Below, one piece after another: positions 38,842-48,210 of a DNA stretch of 64,000 nucleotides. Source of the stretch: a bacterium (GTDB lineage: Bacteria > Planctomycetota > JAFGQW01); NCBI GenBank assembly GCA_030426805.1, contig JAUHXU010000001.1, forward strand, positions 666,501 through 730,500. Reading direction: 5' to 3'. Every line of letters starts with the position of its first letter. The stretch's first letter is position 1. The position numbers were made by a program, and so were the translations under genes. The notes beneath the pieces are model-generated. The model did no database searches and had not been told where the DNA came from. It saw nothing but the letters and a program-made list of their open reading frames with translations.

Positions 38842-41800
38842 ATGACCGACCTGTTGATCGCACTCGGCTACACCGCCGTCGGCACCGCCCTCGGGATCGG
38901 TGCGTACGCCGTCTGGGCACGGCGCCGCGCGAAGTCCGACTCGACGCCGCAGTCGCCCCTCTACGCGCTGGCCGACCGGGTCGATCCGTTCTTCCAGCAG
39001 GCCGCCCAACCGGCCGACCTGATCGCGCACCCGACGTTCATCGAAGGCGTCGCGATGCTCGCGGGCGACGCCTACACGACCGGTGACCGCATCGGCTACG
39101 CGAAGGGGTCGAACGACGTGATCGCGTGCCTCGCGCTCGCGGCGCTGCACGATCGGGATCCCGGGGAAGGCGAAGATCCGACGGAGGGGCTCCTCGAGGG
39201 AATCGACGGCGCCTGGGGCACGCGGCGGTTCTTCTTGCTGCGCGCGCTCGGGCGTCGCGGCACCGCGCCGGTCGTCTCGCGGGTGCTCCGGAAGCTCGAC
39301 GACACCTGGGAGGACGACGGCGAGACGCTGGTCCTGCAGTTGATCCGCGACCGGATCGCCGCGGACGAGGCGCCGTCGTTCGACGGGCTCGACAGCACGG
39401 ACGAGGACGACATCGCGTGGATGCAGAAGTTCCTCGCGCGCGTCGACCGTGAACTCGGTATCGACCTCGCGCAGGGGTTCGACCGCTGGGGCCAGTCGCG
39501 CCTCGACGTCGACTTCCTCAACGGCGTCGGCCATGTGATCCAGCGCCCGCCCGCCGACCCGCCGATCCGCGTCGCGACCGATGCGTTGGCCGAGCGGGTG
39601 CGCCTGCTCCGCGATTCGCTGTCCGCGGCGACGCCGCGCTCGGTCCTGCTCGTCGGCGACGAGGGAACCGGCAAGCGCACCGCGATCGCGCAGCTGATCG
39701 AAGAACTCGCCGCCGACGACTGGACCGTCTTCGTCGCGAGCGGCCTCGACCTGATGGCGGACCAGGTCTACATCGGCCAGCTCGAGGGTCGCCTGCAGCG
39801 ACTGATCCGCACGCTGGAGAAGCGGCCGAAAGTCGTGTGGTTCGTCCCCGGCTTCCAGGAGCTGGTCTACACCGGCCGGCACAAGTTCCAGCAAGTCAGC
39901 GTCCTCGACACGATCCTGCCGCTGGTCGAGCGCGGCGACTTGAAGATCGTCGGCGCGGTCACGCCGACCGCGTTCGAACGCGTCGCGCAGTCCAAGCCCC
40001 GCGCGAAGCTCGCGTTCGAGGCGCTGCGCGTTCCGGCGCTGGACGACGACGCCACGCTCGCGCTCGCCCGCGCGTGGACCGCCAAGGTCGGTGAAGCCGA
40101 CGGCACGCCGCTCCTCGACGACCCGGTGCTCGTCGAGGCCTTCGCGCTCGTCCGCCAGTATCTCGGCGACAAGGCGAACCCCGGCGGCCTGCTCGACTTC
40201 CTCGGCCGCCTGCGCGAGATGCGCACCACCGGCGTGTTCCCGCGCGACGCCGCACTCGGCCTCGACGGCGTGATGCGCGCGCTGACGCGGCTGACCGGAT
40301 TGCCCGCGACCGTCATCGACGACCGCACCGCGCTCGACGTCACCGCGCTCGAGGCGTTCTTCCACGCCCGCGTGATGGGCCAACCCGAAGCGGTGACGTG
40401 CCTCGTCGAGCGCGTCGCGATGGTCAAGGCCGGCCTGACCGACCCGACGCGACCGACCGGCGTGTTCCTGTTCACCGGCCCCACCGGCACCGGCAAGACC
40501 GAGATCGCGAAGACGCTCGCCGACTACTTGTTCGGCTCGCCGGACCGGATGATCCGGCTGGACATGAGCGAGTTCCAGACCGCGGATGCGCACGAGCGCC
40601 TGCTCGGGGAGTCCGACGGTCCAGCGCGCGGAACCGCCCTCGTCGACCAGATCCGCAAGCAGCCGTTCGCGGTGCTGCTCCTCGACGAGTTCGAGAAGGC
40701 GCACGCGCAGGTGTGGGACCTCTTCCTGCAGGTGTTCGACGACGGTCGACTGACCGACCGCCGCGGCAACACCGCCGATTTCCGCCACGCGATCATCATC
40801 CTGACCGCGAACGTCGGTGCCGAGTCGCCCGCCGGCGCCCCGATCGGATTCGGCGACGCGACGGCGGGGGCATTCGACGCCGAGTCGACCGCTCGCTCGC
40901 TGGCGCGCGTCTTCCGCAAGGAGTTCCTCAACCGGCTCGACCGCGTCGTCACGTTTCGGCCGCTGTCGCGCGTCGTGATGCGCGAAGTCCTCGAGAAGGA
41001 GCTCGCCCGCGTTCTCGAGCGACGCGGCCTGCGCCACCGCCAATGGGCGGTCGAGTTCGATGCGTCCGCGCTCGAGTTCCTGCTCGACCGCGGCTTCTCG
41101 CCCGAGTTCGGCGCGCGGCCGTTGAAGCGGGCGATCGAGCGCTATCTGCTGTCGCCGCTGGCACTGACGATCGTCAACCACCGGGTGCCCGACGGCGATC
41201 AGTTCCTCTTCGTGCGCGCCGACGGCGATCGGATCGCGGTCGACTTCATCGACCCCGACGCACCGGACGACGAGCCCGCACCGGCGGACGACGAAAGCGA
41301 CAGCGGCCCCGCCGACGCCGAGCGTTCGGCCGCGTCGATCGCGCTCGCCCCGAGCGGCGACCGCGAAGACGTCGTCGCCCTGGACGCCGCGCTCGCGCGA
41401 CTCGACGCGGTGGTGGCCACCGACGCGTGGCGGGACCGCAAAGCCGCTGCCCTCGACCGCGTGTCCGACCCCGACTTCTGGCAATCGGCCGAGCGGTTCA
41501 CCGTCCTCGGCCGCGCCGAGTACATGGACCGGATCGAGGCCGGCATGAAGACCGCGCGGTCGCTGCTCCGCCGGCTCGACGGCGACGGCGGCGCGCGCGA
41601 ACACTACCCCGCCGACCTCGTCGGCACGCTCGCCCAGCGGCTGTTCCTGCTCGACGAAGCGCTCGCCGATCCGGACGGGCCGCAGGATGCGTTCGTCGCG
41701 GTCGAGGCGACGCGCGATTCCAAGAGCGATCCGGCGGCGTGCGACACGACCGCCCGTCGCGTCGTCGCGATGCTCACGCGCTGGGCCGACAAGCGTCGCA

Positions 41801-42168
41801 TGGCACTCGAGCCGATCGACGAGCGTCCCGGCGACGCGCGCACGCCCTACCGGTTCGTCGGCACCGTGAGCGGCTTCGCGGCGTGGCGCGTGCTCGCCCG
41901 GGAACACGGACTGCACGTCTTCGCGGACGGCGAGGTGCGCCATCGCGTGCGCGTCGTCGTCGCGGCGCAGCCGCCCCACCCGCTCGCCGACGACGCGGCG
42001 GTGCGCGACGCGGCGCACGCGGCGCTCGACGCCGCCACCGACGCGACCCCCCAGGTCGTGCGACGCTATCGCGAGGCGCCGTCGCCCCTGGTCCGCGACG
42101 CGCGCGGCTGGCGGACCGGTCGGATCGACCGCGTGCTGGACGGCGACTTCGACCTCTTCGGCCGATGA
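38842..42168 (+). CDS. Membrane-anchored Clp-like AAA+ ATPase fused to a GGQ-less release-factor-like domain
   Basis: A 1,108-residue protein. Residues 4-25 form one transmembrane segment. AAA-1 has Walker A GDEGTGKRT (272-280), but the Walker B region is VVWFVPGFQE (331-340), without the DE pair. AAA-2 is intact: GPTGTGKT (546-553) and VLLLDEFEKAH (611-621), followed by a ClpB-type D2 small domain. After an acidic linker (805-828), residues 840-1108 resemble RF2: LDRVSDPDFWQSAERFTVLG (a PCRF coiled coil), then AFVAVEA, RRVVAMLTRWADKRRM, FVGTVSGFAAWRVLAREHGLHVF, and at the end RRYREAPSPLVRDARGW...VLDGDFDLF. The GGQ-bearing segment is absent. It may work on ribosomes or translation complexes at the membrane (inference). 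It overlaps the MFS gene by ATGA. Confidence 0.85.
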   Translation: MTDLLIALGYTAVGTALGIGAYAVWARRRAKSDSTPQSPLYALADRVDPFFQQAAQPADLIAHPTFIEGVAMLAGDAYTTGDRIGYAKGSNDVIACLALAALHDRDPGEGEDPTEGLLEGIDGAWGTRRFFLLRALGRRGTAPVVSRVLRKLDDTWEDDGETLVLQLIRDRIAADEAPSFDGLDSTDEDDIAWMQKFLARVDRELGIDLAQGFDRWGQSRLDVDFLNGVGHVIQRPPADPPIRVATDALAERVRLLRDSLSAATPRSVLLVGDEGTGKRTAIAQLIEELAADDWTVFVASGLDLMADQVYIGQLEGRLQRLIRTLEKRPKVVWFVPGFQELVYTGRHKFQQVSVLDTILPLVERGDLKIVGAVTPTAFERVAQSKPRAKLAFEALRVPALDDDATLALARAWTAKVGEADGTPLLDDPVLVEAFALVRQYLGDKANPGGLLDFLGRLREMRTTGVFPRDAALGLDGVMRALTRLTGLPATVIDDRTALDVTALEAFFHARVMGQPEAVTCLVERVAMVKAGLTDPTRPTGVFLFTGPTGTGKTEIAKTLADYLFGSPDRMIRLDMSEFQTADAHERLLGESDGPARGTALVDQIRKQPFAVLLLDEFEKAHAQVWDLFLQVFDDGRLTDRRGNTADFRHAIIILTANVGAESPAGAPIGFGDATAGAFDAESTARSLARVFRKEFLNRLDRVVTFRPLSRVVMREVLEKELARVLERRGLRHRQWAVEFDASALEFLLDRGFSPEFGARPLKRAIERYLLSPLALTIVNHRVPDGDQFLFVRADGDRIAVDFIDPDAPDDEPAPADDESDSGPADAERSAASIALAPSGDREDVVALDAALARLDAVVATDAWRDRKAAALDRVSDPDFWQSAERFTVLGRAEYMDRIEAGMKTARSLLRRLDGDGGAREHYPADLVGTLAQRLFLLDEALADPDGPQDAFVAVEATRDSKSDPAACDTTARRVVAMLTRWADKRRMALEPIDERPGDARTPYRFVGTVSGFAAWRVLAREHGLHVFADGEVRHRVRVVVAAQPPHPLADDAAVRDAAHAALDAATDATPQVVRRYREAPSPLVRDARGWRTGRIDRVLDGDFDLFGR

Positions 42169-43418
42169 GTCCCACCCGCGCGCTCCGCGCCTACGGGGAC
42201 GCGTTCCGCGGCCTGCCGCGCGACGTCTGGTTCCTGTGCGGCACGATGCTGATCAACCGCGCCGGCGCGATGGTGATGATCTTCCAGACGCTCTACCTGA
42301 CCGAATCGCGCGGGCTGTCGAAGGTCGCGACGTCGTGGGTCGTCACCGCATACGCAGTCGGCTCGGCCGTCGGCGCGTTCCTCGGCGGCGTCATCGTCGA
42401 CCGGATCGGCGCCTACCGCACCCAACTCGCCTCAACCGTCGCGGCGGGCGTCGTCCTGTTCGCCTTCCCCTACGCGATGTACGACGCCGGCCCGGTCGCA
42501 CTGGCGATGGCCTTCTTCGCCCTGTCGACGATCGCCGACGCCGCGCGGCCGGCGATGATGGCCGGCATCGCGGAACGGTGCCCGCCCGAGCGACAAGCAC
42601 GCGCGTTCACGCTGCTGCGGCTCGCGATGAGCGTCGGGCTCGCGATCGCGCCGGCCGCCGGGGGATACGTCTCCGGCTACACGTGGCTCTTCCTGATCAA
42701 CGGCGCCGCGTCGCTCGCCGCGGCTGCGTGGCTCGTCGTCGCGGTCGGCCCGGACCCGGCCCCGGAACCCGACGCACCGGAGCACGCGGCGACGCCCCGG
42801 GCCCGATCGCCGTGGAAGGACGGGCCGTTTCTCGTGCTGATCGCACTCGTCATCCTCGTCGCGAGCGCGTTCTTCCAGATCCTCGTCGCGCTCCCGGTCT
42901 ACATGCGCGAGATCTACGGTCTCGAGCGCGAGGTGATCGGCCACCTGCTCGCATTCAACTCGATCCTGATCATCGTCTTCGAGATGCCGTTCATCCGCTG
43001 GGCGGAGCGCCGCGATCTGCTGCGCTGGTTCGGGCTCGGCAGCCTGCTCGTCTGCATCGGGTTCGGCCTGATGCCGTTCGGCCACGGCGCCCTCTACGCG
43101 GCGTTCACGATCATCGTCTGGACGATCGGCGAGATGCTGTGCCTGCCGCTGTCGAACACGCTGGTCGCGGCCCGCGCGCCCCGCGGCAGTCGCGGCGCCT
43201 ACATGGGGCTCTACGCGATGGCGTTCTCGATCGCGTTCGTCGTGACGCCGCTGTGGTCGTTCCGCGTCTACGAGCACATCTCGCCCGATGCGGTCTGGTA
43301 CGTCGTCGCCGTCGTCGGGCCGATCGTGCTCGCCGGCGCGTGGGCGCTGCGGTCCCGGTGGACCGCGACGTCCGATGCTCCCGATGGCCGTCAACCGACC
43401 GCCGGATCAGCCGGTTGA
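42165..43418 (+). CDS. MFS transporter
   Basis: A 417-residue major facilitator protein with 12 predicted helices in two halves, split by a Pro/Glu-rich loop (PDPAPEPDAPEHAATPRARSPW). The loop 2-3 motif GGVIVDRIGAYRTQL matches the MFS signature GxxxDRxGRR in relaxed form. It resembles drug or metabolite efflux members; the substrate is unknown. The start overlaps the AAA+ stop (ATGA). The last 35 bases overlap the best start of the cas10-like gene, which ties it transcriptionally to the RAMP module. Confidence 0.88.
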   Translation: MSPTRALRAYGDAFRGLPRDVWFLCGTMLINRAGAMVMIFQTLYLTESRGLSKVATSWVVTAYAVGSAVGAFLGGVIVDRIGAYRTQLASTVAAGVVLFAFPYAMYDAGPVALAMAFFALSTIADAARPAMMAGIAERCPPERQARAFTLLRLAMSVGLAIAPAAGGYVSGYTWLFLINGAASLAAAAWLVVAVGPDPAPEPDAPEHAATPRARSPWKDGPFLVLIALVILVASAFFQILVALPVYMREIYGLEREVIGHLLAFNSILIIVFEMPFIRWAERRDLLRWFGLGSLLVCIGFGLMPFGHGALYAAFTIIVWTIGEMLCLPLSNTLVAARAPRGSRGAYMGLYAMAFSIAFVVTPLWSFRVYEHISPDAVWYVVAVVGPIVLAGAWALRSRWTATSDAPDGRQPTAGSAG

Positions 43419-45378
43419 CCCACTCGACTCGCGAGCGGTAAGCTACCCCCTCGCCGCCCCGCGCGCGCGCCCGCTCGGCCGCCACGACGCGGCCCCACTC
43501 CCTGCGAAGGCCGATCCGATCAACCCACCCATCGACACCGTCCGAGCCGCCGTCGCCGCGGCCCTCGAGGCCGAGGCGAACGCGCAACCCGGCGACCCGC
43601 TCGACGCCGAACGGCTCGCGCGCGCCGCCGCGCTCGAACCCGCCGACGACGACGGCGACGCGTGGCGCACGCGCTTCGGTCACGCGCCGTTGACCGTCGT
43701 CGCCTACGACGCGCCCGACGCCGACACGTTCGTGCGAACCGGCAGCCGCCCGGTGGATCGCGCCGGGGCCGCTGCCTTGCTGCGCGCGGTCGGCGATGCG
43801 GACAACCCCGCGTCGATCCCGTCGCGCCTCGGACCGAAGTCACTGTTCGCATCCGGCGCGAGTGGACTGGTCGTGTGTGCGTCTTCGGAAGCCGACACGG
43901 TCGTGCAGCTGATCCGTGACGCGGTGCGTGCGACCGTCTCGTCGCTCGGCGCGCAGGAGGCCGACGCGGTCGAACCGGTCGCGGCGGCGTTGCCGATCGC
44001 GTGCGCGACGCTCCCGGTGTGGCCGGACGAGCTCGTCGGATCGGGCCCGGCACCGGACGAGACGCCGAGCGCGCTCGGCCTCGCGCCGGCCGGTAGCGCG
44101 TGGTGCGGCGCCGCCGCGACCGTGCGGGCGCGCCTGCGTCGCGCGCGATCTGCGGTCGCCGCGTGCACGCCGTCGATCGACGCGGACACGGCGCGGTGTG
44201 ACGCATGCGCGGTCGAAGCCGCCCACGCGCCGGACGAGGCATTCGGCGAGACGCTCTGCCACCCGTGCGCCGCGCGCCGTCGCGCAGGCCGTCGAGCCGT
44301 GCGCAAGGCCGATCACGCCCGCTCGTTCCGTGACATCGCGGGCGCCGCCTCGATGGCGGTCGTCCACGCCTCCGCGATCGACGCCGGGCGCGCGTTCGCC
44401 GGCACCGAATCGCTGGCCGACGACGTCGCGCTCGCATCGGCGCTCACGACCGCACTCGCGGAAGCGAACGATCGGGCGCTCGCACACGTCGCGTCGCACG
44501 GCCTCGACCCGGATCGCGAATGCCACGTGTCGCGACTCGCCGCGACCGACGCGCTCGCCGTGATCCCGGCGCGCCACGTGTTCCCCTACGCGGAGCGGTT
44601 CATCGGCGCGTTCCACACCGCGTTCGACCGACTCCGGCCCCGCCGCACGAACGAGCGACTCCGACTCGGCGTCGCCCTCGGCATCGCGATCGCGCCGCCG
44701 GCGACACCGATCGACGTCGCGGTCGACGCGGCGCGCGCCCTCGCGACCGGCGCCAAGCGCGCCGCGCGGTCGGGCGATGCCCGCAGTGCGGTCGACTTCG
44801 CGCGACTCGACGGCGGCGCGGCATTCGGCGCGATGCCCGGTGCGATCCGGGACGCCGCGCCGTGGACCGTCGCAGCGCGCGACGGCGAACCGACGCGACG
44901 GCTCACCCAGCGCCCGTTCACCGATGCGGCGTTTCGCGCGACGCTCGACGCGGTGCGTGCACTCGTCCGCCACCGCGCCCCCCGCGACGAACTCTACGCA
45001 CTCGCCGAGCAACTGCGACGCGACACGCGGATCGGTACGAGCGCGGCGCGCGGCGCCCTCGCGCGCTGCCCGGGGTTGCGCGGTGCGCTGCGCGACGCCG
45101 GCATCGCCCTCGACGCGTTTCCGTGGGAGCCGGTCGACGACGACGTCGTCACCCGCCTCGTCGACTGGGTCGAAGTGCTCCGCTTCGCGAAGGACGCCGA
45201 CCCGGCGCGGCGCCCACCGCGGCGCCCGAACGCGAAGAAGCGAAAGAAGAACGACAAGCGCACGGACGGCAAGCCGAGCGGCGACGGTGCGCCGAAGAAG
45301 AAACGCCGTCGGCGTGGCCGGCGCGGGAAGCGCCCGGACGCATCCGCCCCGACCCCGGAAGCGAGTAGCGACGCATGA
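43384..45378 (+). CDS. cas10: Cas10-like large subunit with inactive palm and no HD domain
   Basis: A 664-residue protein from ATG 43384 (ATG 43375 is also possible; no in-frame start lies after the MFS stop). A palm-1-like domain (103-190) shows VVAYDAPDADTFVRTG, DRAGAAALLRAV and SLFASGASGLVVCAS. A zinc ribbon follows (C272, C275, C292, C295). The palm-2-like domain (322-475) has SMAVVHASAIDAGRAF, then LAATDALAVIPARHVF where Cas10 has GGDD, and RLRLGVALGIAI...GAKRAAR...SAVDFARLDGG. A helical domain and a Lys/Arg-rich tail (609-651) end it. The GGDD position reads AATD (386-389), so cyclic oligoadenylate synthesis is not expected. No HD nuclease motif is present. It overlaps the next gene by ATGA. 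Confidence 0.82.
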   Translation: MAVNRPPDQPVDPLDSRAVSYPLAAPRARPLGRHDAAPLPAKADPINPPIDTVRAAVAAALEAEANAQPGDPLDAERLARAAALEPADDDGDAWRTRFGHAPLTVVAYDAPDADTFVRTGSRPVDRAGAAALLRAVGDADNPASIPSRLGPKSLFASGASGLVVCASSEADTVVQLIRDAVRATVSSLGAQEADAVEPVAAALPIACATLPVWPDELVGSGPAPDETPSALGLAPAGSAWCGAAATVRARLRRARSAVAACTPSIDADTARCDACAVEAAHAPDEAFGETLCHPCAARRRAGRRAVRKADHARSFRDIAGAASMAVVHASAIDAGRAFAGTESLADDVALASALTTALAEANDRALAHVASHGLDPDRECHVSRLAATDALAVIPARHVFPYAERFIGAFHTAFDRLRPRRTNERLRLGVALGIAIAPPATPIDVAVDAARALATGAKRAARSGDARSAVDFARLDGGAAFGAMPGAIRDAAPWTVAARDGEPTRRLTQRPFTDAAFRATLDAVRALVRHRAPRDELYALAEQLRRDTRIGTSAARGALARCPGLRGALRDAGIALDAFPWEPVDDDVVTRLVDWVEVLRFAKDADPARRPPRRPNAKKRKKNDKRTDGKPSGDGAPKKKRRRRGRRGKRPDASAPTPEASSDA

Positions 45379-47069
45379 CTCGACATACGCTGGTCGTCCG
45401 GCCCCGCGGCGCGCTGCTCGTCGGCGGCGGCGGCGCCCTGACCCCACACCTCGACGTCGCCCAGGTGCGCGACGACGACGGCGTGCCGCACATCCCGGCC
45501 ACCGCACTTCGCGGCGCGATCCGCGAGCAAGCGGAGCGCCTCGCGCGCGAGGCCGGCGCCGACGTGTCGTCGCTGTTCGGCGAACCCGGCCGCGCCGCCC
45601 GCGTGCGGATCGGTGACGCCGTGATCCCGCCGGCACTCGACGCGACGCGCGACGCGTTCGCGCGTGGCGAAGGCTACACGGTCCGCCACGGCGCGACGCG
45701 AACGCGCGAGACCGGGCAGTGCCTGCCGGATGCGCACTACCGCCGCGAGGCGATCGACGGCGGTGCCGCCGATCTCCGCTTCGAGGCGACCGTCGACGTC
45801 GACACGCTCGACCCCGCCGCAGAGCGACTGCTGCGCGGCGCAGTCCACGCCGTACACGCGATCGGCTTCGGCCGCAGCGGTGGCCTCGGCGCGGTCGCGC
45901 TGACGCTCGAATCGGCGCCCCCGGCAACGCCGACGGCGCCCGCGATTCCCGAGCACGACGCGATCACGATCACGCTGCGGGCGGAGGAGCCGATCGTGAT
46001 CGACGCCGACAGCCGAGGCGCGGCCGCGATCCCCGCGCCCGTCCTGCGTGCCGCGCTGATCGCCGCCGTCGCCCGCGCACGCGGAACCGATCCGCGCCAC
46101 GATCTCGCCGACGACGACGCGGTCCGTCCGGTGGCGTTCGACGCCGCGACCTGCTTGCGCATCGGTGACGCGTCGACCGCGGCACCGCGCGCGCACACGA
46201 CGGTCGTGTGCACCCAGTGTCCGGCGGACCCGCCCGCGCTCGACACGCTGGTGCGCGATTTCGTCGCGGGCCGTATCGCCGATGCGGGCGGCCGCGTCCG
46301 CCTGGACGCCCGCTGCCCGCGCTGCGGCACGGCGCCATCGACCGACGGCGCCGCACCCCACGGCGACGCGGCGCGCCGACGTTTGGTCGCGACCCAGGGG
46401 ATCGACCGTGTCCGGGGCACCCCGGGCGCGCCGGTCGTGCGCACGGCATTCGACCGGGGCACGCGCTTCGTCGCCCGGATCGGTCGCATCGACGACGCGG
46501 GGCGTGCGTTCCTCCGGGACGCAGCGAGCGTCGGCCTTCGGGTCGGCCGCGGCCGCAACCGTGGCTTCGGGCACGTCGCGATCGAGTCGTGCGCGGTGGT
46601 GGACGACACCCCGCTCGCGGAACGGCTCGCCGCATTCGACCGCGCGACGCGGGACGCGATCGACGGCGCGGCGGGCACGTGCGGCGTCGCCGAGGCGGCG
46701 CCTCCGCTCGGTCGCAGCTTCGTCGCGGTCACCGCGTCGACCGACGTGATCGTCGCGGGCGACGCGACGGATGCCGAGTCCGCGTGGCTCGCGGCCCTCG
46801 GGCTCGACGGCGCGACGATCGGCGCGGGGTCGGTGCGCACGACGCGCACGACCGGATACGACGGCTTCCGAAACCGGCAGAAACCCGTGCGGACGGCGAT
46901 CACCGCCGGGTCGGTGCTGCTGCTCGAACTCGACGCGTCGTTGGAATCCCTCGTCGACGCACTCGCCGCCCGCGAGCGCGACGGCATCGGGGACGTACGC
47001 GAAGAAGGCTTCGGCGCGATCCGCTTCAGTGACGCGACGCACCGACCGGGGTGGAGAACGACGACATGA
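45375..47069 (+). CDS. csx10: Csx10-like double RAMP protein (Cas5-group)
   Basis: A 564-residue protein with two RAMP (ferredoxin-like) halves. The N-terminal half has PHIPATALRGAIREQAERL (39-57), SSLFGEPGRAARVRIGDAV, and a glycine-rich loop GFGRSGGLGAVAL (164-176). The second half has GLRVGRGRNRGFGHVAI (387-403), TTGYDGFRNRQKPVRTAI and GIGDVREEGFGAIRF (537-551), the usual C-terminal loop of Csx10/Cmr3-like proteins. Two CxxC pairs (C279/C282 and C314/C317) between the halves look like an added zinc knuckle. In type III complexes this subunit caps the 5' handle of the guide RNA. Both ends overlap neighbours by ATGA. Confidence 0.75.
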   Translation: MTRHTLVVRPRGALLVGGGGALTPHLDVAQVRDDDGVPHIPATALRGAIREQAERLAREAGADVSSLFGEPGRAARVRIGDAVIPPALDATRDAFARGEGYTVRHGATRTRETGQCLPDAHYRREAIDGGAADLRFEATVDVDTLDPAAERLLRGAVHAVHAIGFGRSGGLGAVALTLESAPPATPTAPAIPEHDAITITLRAEEPIVIDADSRGAAAIPAPVLRAALIAAVARARGTDPRHDLADDDAVRPVAFDAATCLRIGDASTAAPRAHTTVVCTQCPADPPALDTLVRDFVAGRIADAGGRVRLDARCPRCGTAPSTDGAAPHGDAARRRLVATQGIDRVRGTPGAPVVRTAFDRGTRFVARIGRIDDAGRAFLRDAASVGLRVGRGRNRGFGHVAIESCAVVDDTPLAERLAAFDRATRDAIDGAAGTCGVAEAAPPLGRSFVAVTASTDVIVAGDATDAESAWLAALGLDGATIGAGSVRTTRTTGYDGFRNRQKPVRTAITAGSVLLLELDASLESLVDALAARERDGIGDVREEGFGAIRFSDATHRPGWRTTT

Positions 47070-47443
47070 CGGACACCGCGACGTTGATCCAGCGGGCCGA
47101 GGACTACTTGGCGAAGAACAAGATCTTCGAGGCGCGGCCGAACCAGCGCAAGCGGGTGAAGGATCCCGTCGTCGCGGCGACGTCGCTCGAAGACGTGCGC
47201 GCCGCGGCCGAAAGCGGCGCGACGATCCCCGAACTCGCGAACTTCCTGCGCCATCAGATGAGCCGCGGTCGCGACGGGTGGCCCCACCGCAAGTCGGGCG
47301 ACGCCCTCGTGCGGATGCTCGAGAAGGACATCGCCCCGCTCGCCGGTGACGACGCGACCGCGGTCGAGCGGTTCCTCGGCTACCTGATCCGCCACTACCA
47401 CTACCGCTGCCTCGGTGCGGGCACGCACGCGCGGGACCGGTGA
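47066..47443 (+). CDS. Small helical protein, candidate Cas11 subunit
   Basis: A 125-residue all-helical protein from ATG 47066, ten bases after GGAG and overlapping the csx10-like stop. A GTG at 47051 would add five residues. Segments are LIQRAEDYLAKNKIF, TSLEDVRAAAESGATIPELANFLRHQMSR, ALVRMLEKDIAPL and AVERFLGYLIRHYHYRC. Position, size, charge and helical content fit the small subunit (Cas11/Csm2) that stacks along the Cas7 backbone. Cas11 sequences are poorly conserved, so this rests mostly on context. Confidence 0.55.
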   Translation: MTDTATLIQRAEDYLAKNKIFEARPNQRKRVKDPVVAATSLEDVRAAAESGATIPELANFLRHQMSRGRDGWPHRKSGDALVRMLEKDIAPLAGDDATAVERFLGYLIRHYHYRCLGAGTHARDR

Positions 47444-47447
47444 GGCG

Positions 47448-48206
47448 ATGAGCGCGACGACCCACGAGACCCTGCTCGTTCGCTACCGGATCCGGGCGCG
47501 CCTGCGCGCGATCGGCGCGTGCCGCATCGTCGGCGCGACGACGCCGGACGCCCCGGCCGACGGTGCCGTCGTTCGCGACGCGGCCGGCCGGCCGGTCCTG
47601 CCGGGCACGTCGCTGAAGGGCGCGCTGCGCGCGACCGCGGAGGCGTGGCTGCGCGTGTTCGGGCCGGCGATCGCCTGTGATCCGATCGAGGGCCCGACGT
47701 GCAGCGCCGCGACCCGCGGCAGCGCGACCCGCGACGCGATCGATCGAGCGACGTGCCGCGTGTGTGCGCTGTTCGGCTCGACGCACCTCGCCGGTCGCCT
47801 GACCGTCCTCGACGCGCCGGCCGACGGCGACGTCCGCACCGAGACGCGCGGTTCGGTCGCCGTCGACCGCGACTACGAGACCGCCCGGGGCGGTGCCTTC
47901 TCCTTCGAGGTCGTCCGCGCGGGCAGCACGTTCGCGTTCGAGGCGATCCTCGAGAACCCGACCGACGCCGACGTCGCGCTCGTCGCGGAGTTGCTCGAGC
48001 GCCTGGCCGACGGCGATGTCGTCCTCGGTGCGGCGACGAGCCGTGGCCTGGGTCGCTTCGTCTGCGAGCAGCCGACGCTCGCGCGCATCGATGCGACCGG
48101 ACTGCTCGACGGTCGCGACTACACGGCGATCGACTGGCCCGATCAAGACAACCGACGTGCGGTTCTCGACGCGGCGCTTCGCGGCGCGGGACCGAGCGAG
48201 GAGTGA
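47448..48206 (+). CDS. cas7: Cas7/Csm3-like RAMP protein A
   Basis: A 252-residue RAMP protein. DGAVVRDAAGRPVLPGTSLKGALR (38-61) matches the Csm3 core DxxVxRDxxxxPxIPGSSLKGxxR. D38 sits where Csm3 has the Asp that cuts target RNA. A Cys cluster (C77, C85, C103, C106 with RVCALFGST) resembles the zinc site of Csm3. The C-terminal glycine loop is VVLGAATSRGLGRF. ATG 47448 follows GAGG. It should form part of the helical backbone that holds the guide RNA. It is 4 nt before the next gene. Confidence 0.82.
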   Translation: MSATTHETLLVRYRIRARLRAIGACRIVGATTPDAPADGAVVRDAAGRPVLPGTSLKGALRATAEAWLRVFGPAIACDPIEGPTCSAATRGSATRDAIDRATCRVCALFGSTHLAGRLTVLDAPADGDVRTETRGSVAVDRDYETARGGAFSFEVVRAGSTFAFEAILENPTDADVALVAELLERLADGDVVLGAATSRGLGRFVCEQPTLARIDATGLLDGRDYTAIDWPDQDNRRAVLDAALRGAGPSEE

Positions 48207-48210
48207 GCGC

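Noticed and set aside
38809..42018. A 1,069-codon minus-strand frame opposite the AAA+ fusion
   Set aside because: The plus frame has intact AAA+ and RF-like motifs; the minus frame has none.
43384..45378. A diguanylate cyclase (GGDEF) protein
   Set aside because: The zinc ribbon, two palm-like domains, SAVDFARLDGG and the RAMP neighbours fit Cas10; no GGDEF or GGDD is present.
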